Shown: piece by piece, positions 17,108 to 26,156 of the stretch
Position numbering within the stretch: position 1 is the first letter of the stretch
Layout of the letters: each line of letters starts with the position of its first letter
From: DATJCV01 sp963707665
GTDB lineage: Bacteria > Pseudomonadota > Gammaproteobacteria > Burkholderiales > Burkholderiaceae_D
Direction of reading: 5' to 3'
Length of the DNA stretch: 64,000 nucleotides
Assembly (NCBI GenBank): GCA_963707665.1
Contig: CAVPQU010000018.1
Span: 372,001-436,000 of the forward strand
The notes under the pieces: generated by a model
Databases searched by the model: none
Seen by the model: only the letters and a program-made list of their open reading frames with translations
Told to the model about the DNA's origin: nothing
Position numbers and translations under genes: made by a program

Positions 17108-17627
17108 GCCGAGCAGGTCGTTGAGGCGCAGTTCGGCGATGCGGTGGATCTGGCGCAGGCATTCCGCCATCTCGTCGGCTGGCTGGCTTTTCAGGCGCCG
17201 GGCGAAGGTCTCGATGATGGCGCTGCGCGCAAGGCCCTGTCCGTCCGCGTCCCTTGACCGCGAGAATGAAGGGAAAGCCGAAACGCTTGTTGTAGTCGGC
17301 ATTCAGCTTTTGCAGCGTGGCGAATTCCTCGGGGCTGCACTGGTTGAGGCCGGCCTTGGCCTGTTCGCCGGTCGATTCGGCGGTCAGCTGGCCGGCGATG
17401 GCTGCCTTGCCGGCCAGTTCCGGGTGGGCGCGGACCAGGCTCAGCTGCTGCTCGCGGCTGGCATTGGACACGACTGCCTGCAGCGCCAGTTTCAGCGCGC
17501 TGGCGCTGGCAAACGGGCGGCGCGCGGCGGCACACTCGGGGATCCACGGCGAATGTTCGTAAATGCCGTGCAGCGCTTCGGTGAATGCCGTGGTGTCGCC
17601 GTTATTCAGGTGGTCTAGTGTCGTCAT
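17108..17627 (-). CDS. uraD: OHCU decarboxylase part of a UraD-AllC fusion (frame-broken near 17250)
   Basis: Starts at ATG 17627 (MTTLDHLNNGD). The catalytic His lies in VRAHPELAGK and the substrate loop is FGFPFILAVKG. The domain decarboxylates 2-oxo-4-hydroxy-4-carboxy-5-ureidoimidazoline to S-allantoin. After VKGR the frame shifts near 17244-17254 (one G too many), then continues DGQGLARSAIIETFARRL to RLNDLLG and runs straight into the AllC domain. UraD and AllC are normally separate; a fusion puts formation and use of allantoin/allantoate on one chain, with PuuE acting between. Confidence 0.8.
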
Positions 17628-17727
17628 GTGATGGCAGCGGGTCCCACCCGCCGCTGTTTTTCCGTTTGATCGAGCAGGAGTGGGACTCCTCCCATTGCGC
17701 GTGCTGTTCTGCGTTACCGCACCGGCT

Positions 17728-19122
17728 TCAATGCTCCGGGCTTTGTGCTGCCGCCAGCCTATTTTGCCGGACTTCAAGCGTGTCGCCCTTGCCGTTGAAG
17801 AACAGATTCAGCAGCACTGCCATGATCGAAGTCAGCAGGATACCGCTATGCAGGATGGTCGACAGGTACGACGGCATGAATTTGAAAAAAGTCGGCGCCA
17901 CCAGCGGAATCATGCCGACGCCGATGCTGATGGCGACGATGAACAGGTTATTGCGATTATGGTTGAAATCGACATTGGCCAGGATCTTGATGCCGGTTGC
18001 CGCCACCATGCCGAACATGACGATGCCGGCGCCGCCCAGCACGAATTGCGGGATCGAGGCCGCGATGAACGCCATCTTCGGAAACAGGCCGAAGGCGATC
18101 AGGATTACGCCGGCGGCGACGCAGACGAAGCGGCTCTTCACGCCGGTGACGCCGACCAGGCCGACGTTCTGAGAAAACGAAGTGTACGGAAAGGTATTGA
18201 AGATGCCGCCGACGACGGTGCCCAGTCCATCCACGCGCAAGCCCTTGGCCAGGTCCGCGCTGTCGATCTTCTTGCCGGTCATGTCGGCCAGCGCCAGGAA
18301 CATGCCGGTCGATTCGACCATCACCACGATCATCACCATGCACATGCCGAGCGTGGCGCCGAGATCGAAGGTCGGCATGCCGAAGTGGAACGGCCGGATC
18401 ATTTCAAACCAGGCCGCCTCGCCCAGGCCAACGAAGCTGACCCGTCCCAGCCCGAGGGCAATCACGAAGCCGATCACCAGTCCCAGCAGCACCGCGATGT
18501 TGCTGATGAAGCCCTTGGCGTACTTGGTGATCAGCAGGATCGCGATCAGCACCAATAGTGCGACGCCGAGGTTTTCCAGCGAGCCGTAGGAGGGATTGGG
18601 CACCGTGGTCAGCACGCCATCCACCAGTTGCTTGATGGTCGGCTGGCCGCCGGCGGCCCAGTTGATGCCTACTCCCATCAGCGAGATGCCGATGATGGTG
18701 ATGATGGTGCCGGTGACCACTGGCGGAAAGTAGCGCACCAGGCGGCTCATCAGGGGCGCGATCAGCAGGCCGAAGATGCCGGCCGCAATCACCGCACCGT
18801 AAATGCCGAGGATGCCGAGGTCAGGCTGGCCCGCCATCGCCACCATCGGTCCTACCGCAGCAAAGGTGACGCCCATCATCACCGGCAGCCGGATGCCGAA
18901 TTTCCAGATGCCGAGCGACTGGATCAGGGTCGCGATGCCGCAGCAGAACAGATCGGCGCTGATCAGGAACGCGATCTGCGTTTTCGGCAGATGCAGCGCG
19001 CCGCCGATGATCAGCGGCACTGCAATGGCGCCAGCGTACATGACCAGCACATGTTGTATGCCGAGCGCGAACAGCTTTCCGGCAGGTAGTATTTCGTCTA
19101 TGGCTTCCGTGGTGGTCGTCAT
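17728..19122 (-). CDS. NCS2 nucleobase:cation symporter (xanthine/urate permease)
   Basis: 464 aa, about 14 membrane segments. The family signatures are present: GIQHVLVMYAGA with the TM1 Gln-His pair, MVESTGMFLALAD with the TM8 Glu, and the NAT motif QNVGLVGVTGV. These indicate proton-coupled uptake of an oxidised purine. Context (UraD-AllC, UraH, PuuD) favours urate or xanthine over uracil, but the residues seen do not settle it. First gene of the leftward group; diverges from uraH over a 176-bp control region. Confidence 0.85.
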   Translation of the reverse strand: MTTTTEAIDEILPAGKLFALGIQHVLVMYAGAIAVPLIIGGALHLPKTQIAFLISADLFCCGIATLIQSLGIWKFGIRLPVMMGVTFAAVGPMVAMAGQPDLGILGIYGAVIAAGIFGLLIAPLMSRLVRYFPPVVTGTIITIIGISLMGVGINWAAGGQPTIKQLVDGVLTTVPNPSYGSLENLGVALLVLIAILLITKYAKGFISNIAVLLGLVIGFVIALGLGRVSFVGLGEAAWFEMIRPFHFGMPTFDLGATLGMCMVMIVVMVESTGMFLALADMTGKKIDSADLAKGLRVDGLGTVVGGIFNTFPYTSFSQNVGLVGVTGVKSRFVCVAAGVILIAFGLFPKMAFIAASIPQFVLGGAGIVMFGMVAATGIKILANVDFNHNRNNLFIVAISIGVGMIPLVAPTFFKFMPSYLSTILHSGILLTSIMAVLLNLFFNGKGDTLEVRQNRLAAAQSPEH

Positions 19123-19298
19123 ATCGTCTCCAGTGTTGAATTTTTATAGTGTCCATCTGCAAACTACAAATCAGTGTTTCACTGTGCCTCAGTGTCCTCC
19201 CAGCATGATTCGTATATAACCGATCATATAGGCGCAAACCGCTGTCGATATATGATTTGGCGAATACGGCTTTTCAACTTGATGATATAGGCGGAGCG

Positions 19299-19652
19299 AT
19301 GGGAAAACTGAGTACGCATGTGCTGGATATGACGCAGGGGAAGCCCGGCGCTGGCGTTGCGATTGAGTTATACGTGGTCGAAGGCGGCGCGCGCCGCTTG
19401 CTGAAAAAAGCAGTTACCAATGCCGACGGCCGCTGCGACGCGCCGCTGCTGGAGGGCGAGGCGCTGGCTATCGGCCAGTACGAACTGGTGTTTGGCGCCG
19501 GCGACTATTTCGCGCGTCAGGGCGTGGCCTTGCCGACTCCGCGCTTCATCGATCGCGTCACGCTGGCGTTCGGCATCGCCGATCCGGCGCAGAATTATCA
19601 TGTGCCGCTGGTGGTTTCGCCGTGGGCGTATTCGACTTACCGCGGCAGTTGA
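19299..19652 (+). CDS. uraH: 5-hydroxyisourate hydrolase
   Basis: 117 aa from ATG 19299, preceded by GGAG; an upstream in-frame Met lacks a ribosome site. It is transthyretin-like, with the N-terminal His signature LSTHVLDMTQGKPG, a central Arg-containing strand, and the C-terminal YRGS signature that separates the enzyme from true transthyretin. It hydrolyses 5-hydroxyisourate, the PuuD product, to OHCU for UraD. Cytosolic tetramer in the family. Divergent from the permease and convergent with a LysR gene. Confidence 0.92.
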   Translation: MGKLSTHVLDMTQGKPGAGVAIELYVVEGGARRLLKKAVTNADGRCDAPLLEGEALAIGQYELVFGAGDYFARQGVALPTPRFIDRVTLAFGIADPAQNYHVPLVVSPWAYSTYRGS

Positions 19653-19664
19653 GCGCGTCGCGGC

Positions 19665-20603
19665 CTAAGCGCTGACCAGTGACTTGGTGGCAGCGCTGAC
19701 CAGGTCGCGCAGCCATTTGTGTTCGGTCGCCTGGTGCACGCGCTCGTGCCATAGCTGGTAATAGCGGATCGGCGGAAACTTGAGCGGCGAGACGAAACTC
19801 TTCAACGGCAGGATTTTTTCGTAAAAACGCAAAAATTGCGTGCCGGTGGTCAGCACCAGGTCGGACTGCGTCAGCATGTACGGGATCAGGTTGAAGTAAG
19901 CCGATTCCACCATCACGTTGCGGCGCAGGTTCTGGCGCTCCAGCCAGGCGTCCAGCAGTCCGCGGTTGCCGCGCACGAACGGCGAGGGCGCGATGTGCGG
20001 CAGCGCCAGATAGTCTTCCACCGTCATCGCATCGGCTTCGGTGCGCTTGGCATAGGGGCTGTCGGCGCGCATGATGCAGATGAGCGGGTCTTCGAACAGC
20101 TTGGACAGGTGCAGATGCTGCGGCGGCTCGTCCCAGTTGGCGATCACCAGGTCCAGCTCGCCGTCGGATAGCAAGCGCGCGTAATCGACTTCCGGCCCGA
20201 GGCCGTGGATGACGACCCGGCTTTTGGGCGATTCGCGCCGGATGCGCGCCACCACGGCTGGCAGGAACTGGCAATCGAGGTAATCCGGCGCCGCGATCTG
20301 GAAGGTGCGCGCTTCGTCTTGCGCCACGAATGGCAGCTTGCGCACGAACAGGCGCTCGGTTTCGTCGAGGATGCGCTTGGCCGGTTTCAGCAGGCTTTCG
20401 CCGTGCTGGGTCGGAATCATGCCGCGCGCGCCGCGCACCAGCAGCGGGTCGCCGGTCAGCTCGCGCAGCTTGCGCAGCGAAGCGGAAATCGACGGCTGCG
20501 GCTGGTTCAGCTTCAGCGCCACGCGCGAGACGTTTTTCTCGCACAGCAGCATGTACAGGATGCGAATCAGGTGGATATCGAGATGATCGGGCAGGCTGGC
20601 CAT
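19665..20603 (-). CDS. LysR family transcriptional regulator
   Basis: 312 aa. N-terminal winged helix-turn-helix (LIRILYMLLCEKNVSRVALKLNQPQPSISASLRKLRE), then a two-lobed ligand-binding domain. It sits between uraH and the divergently transcribed puuD, with AT-rich repeats (ATATGG, GAATATACTC) in the 160-bp gap. It is the best candidate for the purine-responsive activator of this region; the effector could be urate or another intermediate (inference). Belongs to the branch with QPQPSIS recognition helices that includes NodD/NahR-like regulators. Confidence 0.85.
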   Translation of the reverse strand: MASLPDHLDIHLIRILYMLLCEKNVSRVALKLNQPQPSISASLRKLRELTGDPLLVRGARGMIPTQHGESLLKPAKRILDETERLFVRKLPFVAQDEARTFQIAAPDYLDCQFLPAVVARIRRESPKSRVVIHGLGPEVDYARLLSDGELDLVIANWDEPPQHLHLSKLFEDPLICIMRADSPYAKRTEADAMTVEDYLALPHIAPSPFVRGNRGLLDAWLERQNLRRNVMVESAYFNLIPYMLTQSDLVLTTGTQFLRFYEKILPLKSFVSPLKFPPIRYYQLWHERVHQATEHKWLRDLVSAATKSLVSA

Positions 20604-20764
20604 GGCAAATTATATGGATGCGAGTATGTTGAATATACTCTGGCTTCAATGAATTACGCTACCGGGAAGTTTATCTTGCAAGTCATTGTCGGCAATCATC
20701 GCCGAGATGGACCGTCTCCTGCCACGCCGTCCGGCCGCAGGCGCGCTTGAATCAAGAGGAATGC

Positions 20765-21989
20765 ATGGAAGCTTTGTGGCTATCGTACGGTGTCGAATGG
20801 GCGAACCTGCTGGTGCGCTGGCTGCACCTGATCACCGGCATCGCCTGGATCGGCGCCTCGTTTTATTTCATCTGGCTCGACAACTCGATCAAGCCGCCGG
20901 CGCCCGGTTCCGAGCTGGAAAAGAAAGGCGTGGCGGGCGAACTGTGGGCGGTGCATGGCGGCGGCTTCTACCATCCGCAAAAATACCTGGTGGCGCCAAA
21001 AGAGCTGCCGGCCGAGCTGCACTGGTTCAAGTGGGAAGCCTACTCGACCTGGCTGTCCGGCTTTGCGCTGCTGTTCATCGTGTACTACTTCAACGCCAAG
21101 GCGATGATGATCGACAAGTCGGTGGCCGACCTGAGTTCGTGGCAGGCGATCGGCATCGGCATCGGCACGCTGATGGTCGGCTGGCTGGTGTATGACCAGC
21201 TGTGCAAATCGACGCTGGGCCGGCATGAAGGCTGGCTCGGGCGTGGCGATGTTCGTCTTCATCGTCGCCGTCGCCTGGCTGCTGTCGCACCTGTTGAGCG
21301 GGCGCGCCGCCTACATCCACGTCGGCGCGATGATCGGCACCATCATGGTGGCCAACGTTGCGCATGTGATCATTCCCGGCCAGCGCAAGCTGGTGGAAGC
21401 GATGCGTGCCGGCCAGACGCCCGATCCGGTGTACGGCCAGCGCGGCAAGCAGCGCAGCGTGCACAACAACTATTTCACGCTGCCGGTGCTGTTCATCATG
21501 ATCAGCAACCATTACGCGATGACCTACAACCATGCCTATAGCTGGCTGGTGCTGGCGGCCATCATGGCGGCCGGGGTGCTGATCCGGCACTTCTTCAACC
21601 TGCGCCACAAGGGCCGTCTGGCCTGGGGTTATCCGGCGGCCGGAGTGTTGCTGCTGCTGATCGTGGCGGCAGCGATCGCGCCCAAGCCGTTGCCGCCAGC
21701 GCCAGCTGGCAACAGCGGCGTGGCGTCGGGCGCAGCGGATTTTGCGCGGGTGCAAGCCATCATCGATCAGCGCTGCGTGTCCTGCCATTCGGCGACGCCG
21801 AATCAACCCGGTTTTGCCACCGCGCCGCTGGGCATGATGCTGCAAACGCCGGAACTGATTCACCAGCACGCGGCGAAAATTTATCAGCAGGCGGTGCAAT
21901 TGAAGTCGATGCCGATTGGTAACCTGACACAGATGACCGATGAAGAGCGAGCCGTGATTGGCGCCTGGTTCGCGGCCGGGGCGAAGTAG
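20765..21989 (+). CDS. puuD: Membrane urate oxidase PuuD with C-terminal cytochrome c domain (frame-broken near 21240)
   Basis: Starts at ATG 20765 after AAGAGGA. The N-terminus (WANLLVRWLHLITGIAWIGASFYFIWLDNSI) and following helices match the PuuD membrane domain; about eight TM segments. The C-terminus is a small c-type cytochrome domain with CVSCHS (C-x2-C-H). The enzyme oxidises urate to 5-hydroxyisourate and passes electrons to the respiratory chain rather than to oxygen. A GGG run at 21239-21241 has one base too many: GWLG, then the other frame VAMFVFIVAVAW. The corrected length is about 407 aa. Confidence 0.85.
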
Positions 21990-22009
21990 GTCTGCTTGTA
22001 AATAGAGCT

Positions 22010-22169
22010 TGTCGTTCCCGCGCAGGCGGGAACCCAGTGTCTTTGTTCGTCAGATGACAAAAACGATCGCAAACTGAAATACTGCATTGTTGAGATTTTC
22101 AGTATCGTGAAATTAATCGCGGTAAAACGTACGCCGCTAGGTTCCCGCCTGCGCGGGAACGACAGGCAA
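22010..22169. repeat. Paired palindromic intergenic repeat, copy 2
   Basis: TGTCGTTCCCGCGCAGGCGG continuing GAACC at 22009-22033, and its exact inverse at 22140-22164, enclose about 105 bp. Each half is itself a palindrome (CCCGCGCAGGCGGG). This is the pattern of REP/BIME-like or small MITE-like repeats. Copy 1 is at 15708-15836. Confidence 0.7.
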
Positions 22170-22196
22170 CACATTTCATTTGGAAGCGAGCCAGCC

Positions 22197-23822
22197 ATGA
22201 CCACCATTTCCATCGACGGTTTCACTCTCACCGCGCAGCAAGTCCTGGCAGTCGCGCGCGACCCTGGCGTCAAGGTCAGCCTGGCCGACTCCTCGCGCGC
22301 GGCGCTGAAGGAAAGCCGCGACTACATCGAAGCGACCTGGATGCACGACGACGCGCCGATGATGTACAGCTTCAATACCGGTGTCGGTTTGCTGAAGGAC
22401 ACCCGCGTCAAGGTCGCGCAGATCGGCCTGTTCCAGACGCAATTGATCAAGGCGCACGCGGCGGGCATGGGCGAGCCGTTTTCGGAGCAGGTCAGCCGCG
22501 CCACCATGCTGCTGCGCGCCAATGCCTTTGCCAGCAATTATTCGGCGCCGCGGGTCGAGGTGGTGGATCGGCTGCTGGCCTTCATCAATGCCGGCATTCA
22601 TCCGGTCATGCCGCAAAAGGGTTCGGTCGGCGCCTCCGGCGACTTGGCGCCGCTGGCCTATCTGGGCGCGGCACTGGCCGGCTTCGAGGAAGCCGAAGTC
22701 ATGTACCAGGGCCGGCGCATGAGTGCGCCGCAGGCGATTGCCGCCGCCGGCATCAGCCCGGTGCAGTTCGAATTCAAGGCCAAGGATGCGTCGGCCATCA
22801 TCAACGGCTGCACGGTATCGCTGGCGGTGGCGATTTTGGCCGCGGACGACGCCCGCAATCTGTTATCCGACGCCTGTCTGTCGCTCGGCCTGACACTGGA
22901 AGCGATGCGCGCCGAACTGGCCGCCTTCGATCCGCGCATCCACCAGGCGCGCCCGCACAAGGGCCAGATCAAGAGTGCCACCATCATCCGCAACTTGCTG
23001 GCCGGCTCGACCCGCGCCACGCACGCGGCGCGCGCGGTGCAACTGCCGCAAGAGTCGCGCCGTACCGATATTCCGTACACGCCGCGCATCCAGGACGTGT
23101 ATTCGCTGCGCTGCGCGCCGCAGGTATACGGCCCGGTGTTCGACGCGCTGGATTACATCGACACCATCGTCGGCACCGAAATCAATTCCGCCACCGACAA
23201 TCCGCTGATCTTCGGCAAGGATGGCGGCGGTTTCGAAATCATCTCGGGCGGCAATTTTCATGGGCAGTATCTGGCGCAGGCGATGGATTTGCTTGCGATA
23301 TCCGTCGCCGATCTTGGGAGTATCTGCGAGCGCCGGATCGCCCGACTGATCGATCCGAGCTTGTCGTGGGGCTTGCCGCGCAACCTGATGTCCGGCATCG
23401 CCGGCGTCAACACCGGCTACACGGTGGTGCAATGCTCGATGAGTTCGCTGGTGATGGAAAACCGCACGCTCTGTACGCCGGGTAGCGTCGACAGCATCCC
23501 GGCCAAGGGCAACAGCGAAGACCACGTCTCGAACTCGACCTGGTGCGCGCGCAAGGCCGCCACCGTGGTCGCCAACACCCAATACATCGTCGGCGTCGAA
23601 ATGCTGCTGGCGGCGCAGGCGCTGACCATGACTGAAGACCTGCTGCCCGGCTTCGTGCTGGGGCAGGGCACGCAAGCGGCGTACGACGAAGTGCGGCGCC
23701 AGATCCCGGCCAGCCTGGACGGCGACCGCTGGTTCCACGATGACATCGCGGTGGCGCATTCGTTTGTCACCAGCGGCTCGGTGCGGGCGGCGGTCGAACA
23801 GAAAATCGGGAAATTTGTGTGA
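22197..23822 (+). CDS. MIO-type aromatic amino acid ammonia-lyase (HAL/PAL family)
   Basis: 541 aa from ATG 22197. The MIO-forming Ala-Ser-Gly lies in GSVGASGDLAPLAYLG, the active-site Tyr in MYSFNTGVG, and the conserved YTPRIQDVYSLRCAPQ and SATDNPLIF blocks follow. It should remove ammonia from histidine or an aromatic amino acid without cofactor. No other hut gene (hutU, hutI, hutG) is adjacent, and it follows puuD after a repeat element. So the substrate is open: histidine is the default, but a role tied to nitrogen release beside purine catabolism is possible. Confidence 0.85.
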   Translation: MTTISIDGFTLTAQQVLAVARDPGVKVSLADSSRAALKESRDYIEATWMHDDAPMMYSFNTGVGLLKDTRVKVAQIGLFQTQLIKAHAAGMGEPFSEQVSRATMLLRANAFASNYSAPRVEVVDRLLAFINAGIHPVMPQKGSVGASGDLAPLAYLGAALAGFEEAEVMYQGRRMSAPQAIAAAGISPVQFEFKAKDASAIINGCTVSLAVAILAADDARNLLSDACLSLGLTLEAMRAELAAFDPRIHQARPHKGQIKSATIIRNLLAGSTRATHAARAVQLPQESRRTDIPYTPRIQDVYSLRCAPQVYGPVFDALDYIDTIVGTEINSATDNPLIFGKDGGGFEIISGGNFHGQYLAQAMDLLAISVADLGSICERRIARLIDPSLSWGLPRNLMSGIAGVNTGYTVVQCSMSSLVMENRTLCTPGSVDSIPAKGNSEDHVSNSTWCARKAATVVANTQYIVGVEMLLAAQALTMTEDLLPGFVLGQGTQAAYDEVRRQIPASLDGDRWFHDDIAVAHSFVTSGSVRAAVEQKIGKFV

Positions 23823-24004
23823 GACTGCTCGCGACGAGCCAACTGGCTGACGCCCTCATATAGCCGGCGCAAGCGGACTGCAAAGCCCGCAGTCATGGCC
23901 CGTAAGAGCCATGTCAACGTGTTGGCCGACTTTTACCCCTTGTTGGCCGTTGCGACTGCGTCGCCTGTTCCGCGCAGTCTCGATCGAGCAGCCGCCTTGG
24001 CCAG

Positions 24005-24652
24005 CTATGCGGTGGGTTTAAGTCGTTGCATCTCGATGGGGGCGCGCCGTGATTCGATTGCATCATTTAGCAGTTCCAGGCGATCCTGGCCCCAAAATGG
24101 TTCGTCGCGGTAAAAATAGAAAGGCGCGCCAAACAACTGGCGATCCGTTGCTTCCCGGGTGAGGGCAGCTTCCTGGGTACGCAGCGCGCCATCCTCGGCT
24201 CGCGCCAGCAGGCGGCGGCCATCCAGGCCGTTTGCATCCGCAAGTTCAACCAGGGTATCCGGATCGGCGATATCGAGTTCGTCGGCCCAGACGGCACGCA
24301 ATCCGGCATGCACAAAATCGCTAACCTCTTGTCCTTCCCGTAATGCGGCCAGCAGCAGGCGATGGCCGAGCGAAGGGTCGGCCGGATAAAACCTGGGGTG
24401 CAGCTTGAGATCAATGTTGCGAATATCCCGCCACCGCTGCATCTCGACCAGGCGATATGCCTGGCGCTGGAGCGGCCGCTCCTTCACGGGTTTGCCGCCA
24501 CCGGCGGCGAAAACCGCCATCAGGTCGATCGGTTTGTAAATGACTTCGGCCTCGTGCGTCTTGACCAATTCGCGGAAGCGCAGGCTACCGACGTAAGACC
24601 ATAGGGAGATAAAGCTGAAGTAGTAGTCGATGCGAGGATGGTGCGTGCTCAT
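24005..24652 (-). CDS. 2-hydroxychromene-2-carboxylate isomerase-like (DsbA/GST-kappa fold) protein
   Basis: 215 aa from ATG 24652 (AAGGG 6 nt upstream). N-terminal IDYYFSFISLWSYVGSLRF is the thioredoxin-like first strand, with Ser where DsbA has Cys, as in HCCA isomerases and GST-kappa. The C-terminus has LFGAPFYFYRDEPFWGQDRLELL, the family's second hallmark. Glutathione-dependent cis/trans isomerase activity is expected. Last gene of the leftward Liv-type ABC operon, 35 nt after livF, suggesting that the imported compound is processed by it. Confidence 0.8.
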   Translation of the reverse strand: MSTHHPRIDYYFSFISLWSYVGSLRFRELVKTHEAEVIYKPIDLMAVFAAGGGKPVKERPLQRQAYRLVEMQRWRDIRNIDLKLHPRFYPADPSLGHRLLLAALREGQEVSDFVHAGLRAVWADELDIADPDTLVELADANGLDGRRLLARAEDGALRTQEAALTREATDRQLFGAPFYFYRDEPFWGQDRLELLNDAIESRRAPIEMQRLKPTA

Positions 24653-24687
24653 GTGAAGCCCTTTTTGCATATCTGAAGTTTTGTGGT

Positions 24688-25407
24688 TTATGTGCCCAAG
24701 TAGGCCGTACGGACGACGGGATCGTTTCTCAGCACAGCCGTTGCCCCTTCCGCAACTGTTCGTCCCTGATCCAGAACGTAGCCCCGATGTGCCAAATCGA
24801 AAGCGGTGGACACGTCCTGTTCGACGATCAGGAGGCTGGTTCCATCCGTATTGATCTTGCGTAGCGTTTGCACCAGTTCCTGAACGATTTTTGGCGCCAG
24901 GCCCAAAGAAAGCTCATCGATCAGAAGCAGGCGTGGCGCTGCCATCAGGCCGCGGGCAATGGCGCACATCTGCTGCTCGCCGCCGGACAAGGTGCTGGCA
25001 TCCTGGTAACGGCGTTCTGCCAGCCGCGGGAAAAGGCCGTAGACCCGCTGCAGATCGCGCTGCACAGCAGCCCGGCCATCGACGCGGCGATACGCCCCGA
25101 GCAGCAGGTTTTCATGGACCGAGAGCCCGGCAAAGAGGCGGCGACCTTCGGGAACATGAGCGATGCCTGCCTCAACCAGTTCGGCCGTGCTGGAGTTTTC
25201 AATTCCGTGGCCATCGAAACGCATGTCGCCGTCTTGCGCGGGGATCAAGCCGGACAGCGTGCGCAGCAACGTGGTTTTACCGGCGCCATTGGAACCGACC
25301 AGGCACACGATTTCATTGTGGCCGACTTCCAGACTGACATCCCACAGAACCTGGACATCCCCGTAGCCGGCTTGCAGCCGCGTCACCGTCAACAATGGTG
25401 TAGTCAT
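24688..25407 (-). CDS. Branched-chain/aromatic acid ABC importer ATPase, LivF type
   Basis: 239 aa. Walker A GSNGAGKTT, signature LSGGEQQMCAIARGL, Walker B LLLIDELSLGLAP and the H-loop region are present. The LivF-type end (VLDQGRTVAEGATAVL) marks it as the second ATPase of a HAAT importer. It overlaps livG by 4 nt in an operon with SBP, two permeases and the HCCA isomerase-like gene. Confidence 0.9.
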   Translation of the reverse strand: MTTPLLTVTRLQAGYGDVQVLWDVSLEVGHNEIVCLVGSNGAGKTTLLRTLSGLIPAQDGDMRFDGHGIENSSTAELVEAGIAHVPEGRRLFAGLSVHENLLLGAYRRVDGRAAVQRDLQRVYGLFPRLAERRYQDASTLSGGEQQMCAIARGLMAAPRLLLIDELSLGLAPKIVQELVQTLRKINTDGTSLLIVEQDVSTAFDLAHRGYVLDQGRTVAEGATAVLRNDPVVRTAYLGT

Positions 25408-26156
25408 ATGAGCGCCTCCTGCCCATGCCCGGTATATCTCTTGCCCAGATAGGCTTCCTCCACTTTAGGATCCCTCACTACCTGGCCCGGATCGCCGTCG
25501 GCGATCAGTTGTCCGTGATGCAAGACCATGACGCGCGTGCAGGAACGCATCACCACCTTCATCAAGTGTTCGACCAAGACGATCGTGACGCCGCCGGCCG
25601 CGATCGACTGGATCAACTCCAGCGCATGATCGACTTCAGCTTGATTCAGCCCCGCATTGACTTCGTCGAGGAATAGCAGCTTCGGTTGCAGCGCCAGGCT
25701 CTTGGCCAGTTCAAGCCGTTTGCGGCTGGCCAGCGTCAGCGATGCTGCAGGCTTGCCGGCTTGGGATGCCAGCCCGCAAAATGCGAGATGCGCGTGTGCT
25801 GCTTCGCGCGCTTGGGCGGGAGTGGCCGCACCGCCGGCAAAGAGTGCAGCGGCAGCGACGTTTTCCTCCACCGTCATGCGCGGGAAAGGCTGCACGATCT
25901 GAAAGGTCCGTGCAATCCCCAGCCTGGCGATCTGGTCCGGCCTCAGTCCTGTCAGAGCGCGGTCGCCATAGCGTATTTCTCCCGCGACCGGGCGATGCAC
26001 GCCGGTAATGGCGTTGACCAGCGTGGTTTTTCCGGCGCCATTTGGGCCAATCACGCCGACGATCTCTCCGGCATGCAGCGCGAAACTGAGCTTGTCCAGT
26101 GCGACGACTCCACCGAAGCGCTGAGTGACGTCCTTCAGGGTCAATAAGGCGCTCAT
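25404..26156 (-). CDS. Branched-chain/aromatic acid ABC importer ATPase, LivG type
   Basis: 250 aa from ATG 26156, chosen by the overlap with livM's stop and the GGGGACG ribosome site; the longer open frame upstream lies inside livM and is not coding. Walker A GPNGAGKTT, LivG insert ARTFQIVQPFPRMTVEENV, signature-type LTLASRKRLELAKSLA (departing from LSGGQ) and Walker B LLFLDEVNAGL. Confidence 0.9.
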   Translation of the reverse strand: MSALLTLKDVTQRFGGVVALDKLSFALHAGEIVGVIGPNGAGKTTLVNAITGVHRPVAGEIRYGDRALTGLRPDQIARLGIARTFQIVQPFPRMTVEENVAAAALFAGGAATPAQAREAAHAHLAFCGLASQAGKPAASLTLASRKRLELAKSLALQPKLLFLDEVNAGLNQAEVDHALELIQSIAAGGVTIVLVEHLMKVVMRSCTRVMVLHHGQLIADGDPGQVVRDPKVEEAYLGKRYTGHGQEALI

